From Myxococcales bacterium UBA1238 (lineage in GTDB: Bacteria > Myxococcota_A > Bradymonadia > UBA7976 > UBA1532), in contig DBWM01000071.1 of assembly GCA_002309015.1 (NCBI GenBank), positions 17,239 to 22,679 on the forward strand: a DNA stretch of 5,441 nt, written 5' to 3'. Shown here one piece after another: positions 1 through 5,441 of this stretch. Both the position numbers and the translations under genes were made by a program. The notes below the pieces were generated by a model. That model made no database searches and was not told the DNA's origin. It saw nothing but the letters and a program-made list of their open reading frames with translations. Within the stretch, counting starts at the first letter, position 1, and the number at the start of each line of letters is the position of its first letter.

Positions 1-141
1 ACGGCCAAAAAAGGGTTCGCGAAAGCCCCGATCGATTTTGAAAACGGCCAGGAGGCTGCGGGGTTCCTTTTGGTGGCAGCGGCGGTGGGGCGTGCAGATT
101 CTTTGAGCGGCTTCTTTTCCATTTTGCGGAGCTGCGTGTAA
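1..141 (+). CDS. Possible 3' end of an upstream gene, unidentified
   Basis: Frame 1 is open from the window edge for 46 codons and ends at TAA (139-141). About two thirds of its third positions are G or C, as expected for this genome. The visible peptide has a hydrophobic Ala/Leu/Val stretch (residues 20-29) and ends in RSCV; I do not recognise a family. The stop lies 31 bp before the next start, which would fit an operon. The call is weak: the minus strand is also open here from an ATG at 122-120 to the edge (40 codons, similar third-position GC), which would make it a divergent gene, although that ATG has no obvious ribosome binding site. Confidence 0.35.
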   Translation, partial: TAKKGFAKAPIDFENGQEAAGFLLVAAAVGRADSLSGFFSILRSCV

Positions 142-172
142 AACGCGCCTTCGCTGAAAGCTGGGGAGAGCG

Positions 173-1219
173 ATGAGAGAGATTTTTCAGGATGAAACGA
201 TCCAGCGGTCGAGGCTGATCAAGATTCTGCTGGTGGCCGGCGCGGGGATCGTTCTGGTGACGGTGCTGGCGATTTGGGGCCTTTCGGGGTCATCGGGGCC
301 GGAGTTCGATTTGGGGGCGTTGGCGGATGCGTCGCTGGCGGCAACTCCTGCACCACAGGTGGAACCGCCGAAGCCTGCAGCGCCGCCGTTTGAAGCGGAG
401 CAGGCGCGGGGGCGTGCGCTTTTGCTCGATCGGCTGGAGGCGCACCGGGTCTCGAGGCTGCGGTTTGGGCATGCGTTTTTGCCGCCCGATCAAAAATTGC
501 CGCTGATCGAGTGGGTCTGCCCGGCGGATTGCGGCGCGCTGTTTTCGGATTTTGCAGTCCAGAGCGAGGCGGCGGGTCTGAAGCTGGTGCCGCCCACAAA
601 GAAAGATCGCGAAGGGGGTCCAAAATATGCGCTGCTTCGCGACGCCTCGGATCGGGCGCTGATCGCGCTTCGGGCGATGCCTTCGGGGCCGCAGCTTTCG
701 GTGGTGGTTCTGGCGCAGAAGGAAACGCCGGCGCTCCTGCATCTTTTGCAGTCGTTTCCGGCTGTGACGCTGGCGATTTCGGGCGAGGCGCTGGGCTCGC
801 CGCTTTCGGAATCCCACGAGGCCTTTTTGCAGGTGAGCGATCTCCTGCCCGATCGCTGGCCGGAGTCGGGTGGCGTCTTTTTTGATGCGGCGCAGGATCT
901 CTCCTGGGCGGATGCGGAGGCGGGGGCAAAAGCGCTGCGCGATCGGGGGCTCTCGCTTTGCGTGGCGCGCGTGGGGCGGCTTCTGGATGCGGCGCAGCGT
1001 TTGGGGACGCGGGTCCTCAGCGTGACCGAGTATTTTAAGGGGCCGTCAGAGGCGCTTCAGGATCGCTTGAAGGCCCTCGAAGCTTCGCTGGTTTTGAACG
1101 GCGATGCGGTGCTCGCGATTTCGGCGGACGATGTGGCGCTGCAGGCGCTCGAAGCCTGGCTCAAAAAAATGGAGCAGCGCGCAGTGAGGTTGCTTGCGGT
1201 TTCTGAGCGCGTTTTATGA
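173..1219 (+). CDS. Membrane-anchored protein resembling a degenerate divergent polysaccharide deacetylase (YibQ/DUF610-like)
   Basis: A 348-aa protein starting at ATG 173 behind a GGGGAG (163-168). Residues 1-14 are a short polar N-terminus, 16-37 a single transmembrane helix, and 58-72 a Pro/Ala linker, so the body should be periplasmic. Residues about 74-170 resemble the N-terminal domain found in deltaproteobacterial members of the divergent polysaccharide deacetylase family. Residues 174-206 follow the first strand-helix-strand of that family (LSVVVL then VTLAIS), and 258-348 follow its C-terminal part (RGL, LG-RVL, LEAS-NGDAVLAI, LEAWL, LLAVS). The metal and catalytic motifs usual in the family (IDD after the first strand, H-x-P, N-x-H-M-G-S, the late GHP) are absent; for example the late motif reads AISADD. 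The central part is also shorter than usual. If the assignment is right, it is probably a non-enzymatic wall-associated protein. The family match is from memory of conserved patterns and was not tested. C116 and C120 could form a disulfide. Confidence 0.5.
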   Translation: MREIFQDETIQRSRLIKILLVAGAGIVLVTVLAIWGLSGSSGPEFDLGALADASLAATPAPQVEPPKPAAPPFEAEQARGRALLLDRLEAHRVSRLRFGHAFLPPDQKLPLIEWVCPADCGALFSDFAVQSEAAGLKLVPPTKKDREGGPKYALLRDASDRALIALRAMPSGPQLSVVVLAQKETPALLHLLQSFPAVTLAISGEALGSPLSESHEAFLQVSDLLPDRWPESGGVFFDAAQDLSWADAEAGAKALRDRGLSLCVARVGRLLDAAQRLGTRVLSVTEYFKGPSEALQDRLKALEASLVLNGDAVLAISADDVALQALEAWLKKMEQRAVRLLAVSERVL

Positions 1220-1238
1220 TCAAAAGTCGCACAGAACA

Positions 1239-1268
1239 TTGTCGATTTTGGGCTTGCTGTGCTATGGA
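1239..1268 (+). promoter_or_regulatory. Possible extended -10 promoter before the FHA gene
   Basis: In the 77-bp gap after the first full gene there is TTGTCG (1239-1244), an 18-bp spacer, and TATGGA (1263-1268) preceded by TGC, an extended -10 arrangement. Each hexamer departs from the sigma-70 consensus, so this is only a candidate. The rest of the gap (1220-1296) shows no terminator-like hairpin. Confidence 0.25.
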
Positions 1269-1296
1269 GTTGAGGTATCGAGCCACAGGATGAGGG

Positions 1297-3090
1297 ATGC
1301 AAATGCTGCGTTTGGTCATTGAGGACGATGAAGGTCAAACCACGGTCGTGCCTCTGATCCGCGACGAGATCACCATCGGGCGCAAGGATGGCAACACGAT
1401 CCGGCTTACTGAACGCAATATCTCCCGACGCCATGCCCGCCTGCATTGCTCCGGCGATGCCAACGACGTGGTTTTGCTGGAGGATCTCGACAGCTACAAC
1501 GGCGTGCGGCTGAACGGCGAAAAAATTGTGGGCCGCGCCCATATTAAACCCGGCGATTCGATTCAGATCGGCGATTACCGCCTGGCGCTCAAGCTCGATC
1601 AGCCGCTCAGCGAAAAGCCGAATGAGCCCTCCAAAGTCGCGGATGAGTCGGCGCCGGTCGATCATTCGGATTCCGGGACGCAGGTGGCGCCGCCGCCTCA
1701 GATGGAACTGCCGCCCGAGTTGCAGGCGCATTTTGTGGCGCTCTCCTCAAACCTCGCGGGCGAGACCTGGTACATCGAGCAGAACGAAATGAAGCTCGGG
1801 CGCACCGACGAGAACGATCTGGTCATCAACCACCGATCGATCTCGCGCAACCACGCCAAAATTCTCGTGCGCGACCAGGTGTTCACCATCATCGATCTCG
1901 CTTCGGCCAACGGCGTCCGCGTCAACGGTCAGCCTTACGGATCCTGCACCCTCCGCAACGGCGATATTGTGGAACTGGGGCAGGTGAAGCTGCGCTTTGT
2001 GGGGCCCGGCGATCCTTATGTGTTCGATCGCAGCGAGATCGAAGATGTGCTGCCCGAGGGACCGACCACTTTGCGCATGGTGCTTGCGGCGATCATTCTG
2101 GTGGCGGCTTCGACGGGGACTTTTTGCGTGCTGCGCGCCCGCCGGGATCCGCCTCAGCCGGCCCCCGCAACGCTTTCGATGCGCCTGAGCGACAGCGAGA
2201 TTTCGGGGCTGATTCAGGAAGGCAGAGGGTATCTGGCGAAGAAGCGCTGGACCGAAGCGCGATCGGTCTTTGGCCGCGTGCTCGAAGCTCGGCCCGATGA
2301 TCCCACGGCGACGTTCGGTTTGAAGGAAGCGGTCAGGCATTATCAGCAGGAGCAGCTGGGCGTGCGCTTTAAAGCTGAGGCGGATGCGGCGCGCTGGGGC
2401 GAAGCCTTTGAAACCTTAGGGAAACTCGACGACGAGCAGCTGAAGACGTTCGAGAGCAGAATTCCCAAAGTGAAGCAGGGCTATGCCAAAGAAAAGCTGG
2501 ATCAGGGCCGGGCGATGCTCCGGGCGGGCGATCTGTCCAGGGCCCGCGAGATTTGGAACCAGCTTCGGGAATATCCTTTTGCGAAGAGTCAGGCGGCTGC
2601 TTTACAGGTCGATATCGAGCGGGAAGAGCGACAGACGCGCGATCCATCCGGATTCAAGCCGCCTAAACAGATCGCAAATCAGAAATCCAGGCCGGAAGAA
2701 AACAAGAGCGGCGCTGCAGCCTTCAATGTGAAGGGCGCGGGGGCTCAGGAAGCGGCCCTGTTGCCTAAAAACGACCCCCCGAAGGCTGGGGATTCTGCGG
2801 CGGTGGAAGTCAACTCTGATCCGAACGAAACCTATGAGAGCGCATTGGCAAAGGGACAATCTGCGAATGAGAGCGGAGAGACCTCGAAAGCCATCCGGAT
2901 GTTTTTGCTGGCCAACCATCTGAATCCCCAGGCCATGCCGCCTTATTTCAATCTTTGCCAGCTTTACGAAAAGCAGGGAAAATATGCAGAGGCGCTCAAA
3001 TACTGTCGCAAATGTCTTCAGCTGGCGCCTTCCGACGCCTATCGCAAAATGATTCAAAAGCGCATCGAAGATATCGAATCGATGCTCTGA
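1297..3090 (+). CDS. Tandem FHA, single-TM, TPR protein
   Basis: A 597-aa protein that probably reads phosphothreonine marks and scaffolds partners at the inner membrane. FHA1 spans about residues 4-100 with the phosphopeptide-binding set G28-R29, S43, H46, N68-G69 and N73-G74. FHA2 spans about 145-236 with G168-R169, S183, H186, N205-G206 and N210-G211. Both therefore look competent. An acidic, Pro-rich linker (101-141) joins them. A hydrophobic helix lies at 261-279. Residues 298-446 are helical with TPR-like pairs (clearest at 303-336 and about 455 bp of coding beyond), 447-509 is a disordered charged linker, and 513-581 holds two better TPR units (consensus-like YFNLCQLYEKQGKYAEALKY). The start is uncertain by two codons: ATG 1297 has AGGA at 1287-1290, whereas ATG 1303 (M3, giving MLRLVIEDD) has GAGGG at 1292-1296; both spacings are 6. 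A partner Ser/Thr kinase is not in the window. The gene sits 34 bp before the OmpA-family gene, suggesting co-transcription. Confidence 0.9.
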   Translation: MQMLRLVIEDDEGQTTVVPLIRDEITIGRKDGNTIRLTERNISRRHARLHCSGDANDVVLLEDLDSYNGVRLNGEKIVGRAHIKPGDSIQIGDYRLALKLDQPLSEKPNEPSKVADESAPVDHSDSGTQVAPPPQMELPPELQAHFVALSSNLAGETWYIEQNEMKLGRTDENDLVINHRSISRNHAKILVRDQVFTIIDLASANGVRVNGQPYGSCTLRNGDIVELGQVKLRFVGPGDPYVFDRSEIEDVLPEGPTTLRMVLAAIILVAASTGTFCVLRARRDPPQPAPATLSMRLSDSEISGLIQEGRGYLAKKRWTEARSVFGRVLEARPDDPTATFGLKEAVRHYQQEQLGVRFKAEADAARWGEAFETLGKLDDEQLKTFESRIPKVKQGYAKEKLDQGRAMLRAGDLSRAREIWNQLREYPFAKSQAAALQVDIEREERQTRDPSGFKPPKQIANQKSRPEENKSGAAAFNVKGAGAQEAALLPKNDPPKAGDSAAVEVNSDPNETYESALAKGQSANESGETSKAIRMFLLANHLNPQAMPPYFNLCQLYEKQGKYAEALKYCRKCLQLAPSDAYRKMIQKRIEDIESML

Positions 3091-3111
3091 TGAAAATGTG
3101 CTCTTTCATTA

Positions 3112-3116
3112 AAGGA
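3112..3116 (+). promoter_or_regulatory. Ribosome binding site that decides the OmpA-family start
   Basis: AAGGA lies 8 bases before ATG 3125 but only 2 bases before the in-frame GTG 3119. The spacing favours ATG 3125, which also puts the signal peptide right at the N-terminus. Confidence 0.7.
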
Positions 3117-3124
3117 CTGTGAGC

Positions 3125-4858
3125 ATGAGAGCGGCCTCGATTTTGGGGGCTTTGGCCCTGTTGCCCGTCGTCTGTGCGGCGAATCCCAAAAATGTTGAAG
3201 TCGAAAACTTTAGGCCCGCCATGGACGCTCGCAGTTTTGTAACGGTGGAGCGCTCCAAGATCCTCGGCACTCTGGAGCCGATGGTGGGGCTCTATTTAAA
3301 TTACGCGTTTAATCCCCTGCATCAGAAGATCGACGGTAAGGAGACGACGCTGATCGACAGCTACGGAGCCGCGAACCTGATGCTCGCGATGGGGCTGGCG
3401 CATTGGGTGCAGTTCGGGATCGATATGCCGATCGTGATCGTGCGCGGCGATTCGGACGGCGTGGGCGATGGCATGGAGCTTGCAGGCGAGGGCCTGGGCG
3501 ACATGCGGCTGATGGCCAAGCTGCGGATCCTCGATCGCGATCTGTATCACGTGGGCGTGTCGGTGATGCCGGTGCTGCAGCTGCCTACGGGGAGCGATGG
3601 GGCGTTTGCGACCTCGGATCAGGTGATCTTTCATCCCAAACTGATCGTCGACTGGCAATACAAGCGCGTGGGCCTGGCGCTGAACGCGGGCTACCGCATG
3701 CAGGATGAGCTTTCGCTTGATCGCGATGTGACCCACACGATTTTGGGCGAGCGCGAAAGCGATACGCGGGTCGAGACCTTGAAGCGCGAGCCGATCGTTG
3801 TGGGCAACCAGGTGACCTACGGCCTGGGCGTCAGCGTGATGCTGATCAAGGATCGCTTTGAACTCGTGGGCGAGGTTTTTGGAGCGCAGCCCGTGGGCGG
3901 AGGCGAGCAGGATGATCCGCTCGAAACGCTTTTATCGACGCGCACTTATCTGAGCCGCAACGCGAACTTTACGCTGGGCGTGAGCCGGGGCTGGATGACG
4001 GCTTTGGGCGATCCGGATTTGCGCATCTTTGCCGGCATCCTCTACGAGCCTACGGTGGGCGATGCGGACGGCGACGGGATCCCCGACGACGTGGACGGCT
4101 GCCCCGAAGATCCCGAAGACAAGGACGGCTTTGAAGACAGCGACGGCTGCCCCGATCCCGACAACGATCAGGACGGAATCCCCGACATGTACGACATGTG
4201 CCCCGATCACGCCGAGGATTTTAACCAGTTTGAGGACGAAGACGGCTGCCCCGACGGCCTGCGCGATACGGACGGCGACGGCATTCCCGACTACCTGGAT
4301 CGCTGCCCCACGGAGCCCGAAGATTTGGACGGATACGCCGATAAAGACGGCTGCGCGGATCCCGACAACGACGGCGACGGCATCCTGGACGTCAACGACA
4401 AATGCCCGAACGACCCCGAAACCTTTAACGATTTTGAAGACACCGACGGCTGCCCCGACGAGTACACGCGAAAGCCGCAGCGCAAGGTGACCGTCACCGC
4501 CGAGAAGCTCGAGATCATCGACAAGGTGTATTTCGAGACCAACAAGGCGGTCATCAAGAAGACGAGTTACGATCTGCTCGATCAGGTGGCGCAGACGCTG
4601 AAGGAAAACCCGCAAATCCTCATGCTCGAGGTTCAGGGTCACACCGACAGCCGCGGCAAGAAGGCGCACAACTTAAAGCTTTCGAAGCAGCGCGCGGCGG
4701 CGGTGCGGCAATATCTGATCGATCGCGGCGTCGCAGCCGATCGCCTGGTGAGCGAAGGCTACGGCGATCAGATGCCGATCGATACGCGCGAAAACCGCGA
4801 GGCCTGGGAGCGCAACCGGCGCGTCGAGTTCGTCATCCTCGATTCCTCCGATCGCTGA
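3125..4858 (+). CDS. OmpA-family outer-membrane protein: beta-barrel, four TSP3 units, peptidoglycan-binding domain
   Basis: A 577-aa protein with a Sec signal peptide (1-18, likely cut after V-C-A) and no lipobox. Residues about 25-310 look like an outer-membrane beta-barrel of the type with GLGDMRLMAKLRI and LQLPTGS motifs, frequent in myxococcal OmpA-family proteins. Residues 313-446 are four TSP3-like Asp-rich units with DxDGDGIPD calcium-loop motifs and eight cysteines (326/342, 359/375, 394/410, 427/443), each pair 16 residues apart, probably disulfides or loop staples. Residues 460-573 form the OmpA C-terminal domain: FETN (470-473), GHTDSRG (505-511), LSKQRA (519-524) and NRRVEF (564-569). 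D508 and R523 match the Asp/Arg pair, 15 residues apart, that holds the diaminopimelate of peptidoglycan in OmpA. The protein should tether outer membrane to cell wall; calcium would stiffen the connector. The barrel's transport role, if any, is unknown. GTG 3119 is an alternative start adding two residues but is too close to the ribosome binding site. Confidence 0.92.
   Translation: MRAASILGALALLPVVCAANPKNVEVENFRPAMDARSFVTVERSKILGTLEPMVGLYLNYAFNPLHQKIDGKETTLIDSYGAANLMLAMGLAHWVQFGIDMPIVIVRGDSDGVGDGMELAGEGLGDMRLMAKLRILDRDLYHVGVSVMPVLQLPTGSDGAFATSDQVIFHPKLIVDWQYKRVGLALNAGYRMQDELSLDRDVTHTILGERESDTRVETLKREPIVVGNQVTYGLGVSVMLIKDRFELVGEVFGAQPVGGGEQDDPLETLLSTRTYLSRNANFTLGVSRGWMTALGDPDLRIFAGILYEPTVGDADGDGIPDDVDGCPEDPEDKDGFEDSDGCPDPDNDQDGIPDMYDMCPDHAEDFNQFEDEDGCPDGLRDTDGDGIPDYLDRCPTEPEDLDGYADKDGCADPDNDGDGILDVNDKCPNDPETFNDFEDTDGCPDEYTRKPQRKVTVTAEKLEIIDKVYFETNKAVIKKTSYDLLDQVAQTLKENPQILMLEVQGHTDSRGKKAHNLKLSKQRAAAVRQYLIDRGVAADRLVSEGYGDQMPIDTRENREAWERNRRVEFVILDSSDR
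4061..4462 (+). repeat. Coding repeat: four TSP3 units of about 33 codons
   Basis: Units begin at 4061, 4160, 4265 and 4364. Lengths are 33, 35, 33 and 33 codons. Each has DxDxDGI(P/L)D, a Cys-Pro, an acidic stretch and D-G-C. Units 2 and 4 share an E-x-F-N-x-F-E-D block while units 1 and 3 share E-D-x-D-G followed by D-P-D-N-D, so the array has a two-unit rhythm. Hand comparison gives about two thirds identity for units 1 and 3. Confidence 0.85.
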
Positions 4859-4903
4859 TGGAGGAAAATTGCCTTCATCGGTTCAAAAAATCCCCTCTTT
4901 CAC

Positions 4904-4934
4904 TGTTTGAGCCCTCAAACAACCCCGTTTTTTT
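4904..4934 (+). terminator. Candidate intrinsic terminator after the OmpA-family gene
   Basis: TGTTTGA (4904-4910), a GCCC loop and TCAAACA (4915-4921) form a perfect 7-bp stem. A run of seven T lies at 4928-4934. The stem is AT-rich and six bases separate it from the T run, so it is weaker than a standard intrinsic terminator. Position, 45 bp after the stop codon, is right. Confidence 0.45.
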
Positions 4935-4982
4935 CTGATCGAATGAAGATTTGGCCCTTGTAATTGGTTCAAAGGCCGGTTT

Positions 4983-5032
4983 AAGCTCCCAAAGTCCTGC
5001 ATTCGCAGGGCTTCCCCGTGATGAAGGAGCTT
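4983..5032 (+). promoter_or_regulatory. Potential 5' leader structure covering the Shine-Dalgarno site of the PreT-like gene
   Basis: AAGCTCC (4983-4989) is an exact reverse complement of GGAGCTT (5026-5032), which includes the GGAG of the ribosome binding site AAGGAG (5024-5029). Inside it, 4992-5000 and 5005-5013 form a 9-bp stem (one G-U pair) with an ATTC loop. Folded, the leader would hide the ribosome binding site; the T run at 5031-5035 would also let the outer stem act like a terminator. It matches no riboswitch class that I recognise. A fold is inferred from base pairing only. Confidence 0.4.
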
Positions 5033-5035
5033 TTT

Positions 5036-5441
5036 ATGACGATCAACAGAGTGCAGCAGCGAAGTGGGATGACCTTGCTGCAAGCCCTCGACGAGGCCAA
5101 CCGTTGCCTCCTGTGCCACGATGCGCCTTGTTCCGCCGCCTGCCCCGGAGGCACCGATCCGGGTGGGTTCATCCGCAAGATCCGCTTCCTCAACCTGAAG
5201 GGCGCGGCGGCTTTGGCGATGCGCAACAACCCCCTCGCGGGCACCTGCGCGCTGCTTTGCCCCACCGAGAGCACCTGCCAGGGCGCCTGCACGCGTCAGG
5301 GCATGGATCGCCCCATCAACATCCCCGCATTGCAGTCGTTTGCAGTCGATTACGGCGTCTCCTGCGGGCTTGTGGCCACCGAGCGCGCGGCATCGACCGG
5401 TCGCAAAGTGGCGGTCGTGGGATCGGGCCCTGCGGGCGCGG
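5036..5441 (+). CDS. preT: PreT-like NAD(P)H-dependent flavoprotein/iron-sulfur oxidoreductase, 5' part
   Basis: The first 135 codons are present; the gene runs off the window. ATG 5036 follows AAGGAG (5024-5029) by 6 bases. The N-terminal helical domain carries the two [4Fe-4S] cluster ligands of dihydropyrimidine dehydrogenase: C24, C27, C32, C36 and C71, C75, C81, C85, with Q100 at the place of the unusual glutamine ligand known in mammalian dihydropyrimidine dehydrogenase. The stretch CPTESTCQGACTRQG closely resembles Escherichia coli PreT. Residues 125-135 begin the FAD-binding Rossmann fold (G129, G131, G134). PreT works with PreA to reduce uracil and thymine with NADH in the cytoplasm; preA would be expected downstream, out of view. 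Related proteins sharing this layout (small glutamate synthase subunit GltD, NfnB, sulfide dehydrogenase) are less likely because the second cysteine motif fits PreT better. Its leader may be structured (see 4983-5032). Confidence 0.8.
   Translation, partial: MTINRVQQRSGMTLLQALDEANRCLLCHDAPCSAACPGGTDPGGFIRKIRFLNLKGAAALAMRNNPLAGTCALLCPTESTCQGACTRQGMDRPINIPALQSFAVDYGVSCGLVATERAASTGRKVAVVGSGPAGA

Noticed and set aside
219..929. Minus-strand open frame of 236 codons, Pro/Arg/Ala-rich
   Set aside because: Low-complexity composition typical of the reverse of GC-rich coding DNA; the + frame has a transmembrane helix, linker and family-like patterns.
1216..1236. TTTTATGATCAAAA dyad at the end of the first full gene as a terminator
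   Set aside because: Stem is only four A-T pairs around a TGATCA palindrome with no GC stem or T run.
3932..4669. Long minus-strand open frame (245 codons) opposite the OmpA-family gene
   Set aside because: It is opposite the Asp-rich TSP3 repeat, whose GAC/GAT codons give stop-free Val/Ile-rich antisense frames; the sense strand has clear family motifs throughout.
4869..4910. TTG-initiated 13-codon ORF with GGAGG ribosome-binding-like site at 4860-4864
   Set aside because: TTG starts in so short a frame are unsupported; the GGAGG sits at the end of the OmpA-family stop and may be chance. No run of a single regulatory amino acid as in attenuator leaders.
4951..4968. Sigma-54-like TTGGC...TTGG upstream of the PreT-like gene
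   Set aside because: Spacing between the two elements is one base too long and the second lacks the GC of TTGC, so both required features fail.
4959..4987. Sigma-70 promoter TTGTAA / TAAGCT with 17-bp spacing
   Set aside because: The -10 matches only three consensus positions, with no supporting element; not strong enough to annotate.

Overview
The window looks like chromosomal DNA from a Gram-negative bacterium of the former Deltaproteobacteria, most likely Myxococcota or a relative such as Bradymonadota. This is inferred from three things: an outer-membrane OmpA-family protein combining a beta-barrel, four thrombospondin type-3 (TSP3) calcium-binding units and a C-terminal peptidoglycan-binding domain; a tandem-FHA, single-TM, TPR protein of a kind common in those groups; and GC-rich coding. 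No mobile element, tRNA, rRNA or CRISPR array was seen.

All confident genes are on the + strand. Positions 1-141 are open and may be the tail of an upstream gene, but the minus strand is open there too. A 348-aa membrane-anchored protein follows (173-1219); it resembles the divergent polysaccharide deacetylase (YibQ/DUF610) family but lacks the expected catalytic motifs. After 77 bp comes the FHA-FHA-TM-TPR protein (1297-3090), then 34 bp further on the OmpA/TSP3 protein (3125-4858). A 177-bp gap holds a candidate terminator and a potentially structured 5' leader. The window ends inside a gene for a PreT-like flavoprotein/iron-sulfur oxidoreductase (5036 onward).

The first three proteins can be read as an envelope group: a periplasmic wall-related (probably non-enzymatic) protein, a membrane phosphothreonine-reading scaffold, and an outer-membrane protein that grips peptidoglycan. 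That link rests on position only. The PreT-like gene is metabolic (pyrimidine reduction or related NAD(P)H electron transfer) and appears to be a separate transcription unit.

The most interesting non-coding signals are a nested inverted repeat that would pair the Shine-Dalgarno sequence of the PreT-like gene, a second upstream segment complementary to the same site, and a strong excess of GATC and CGATCG sites across the window. I saw no clear sign of a wholly new defence or mobile system.
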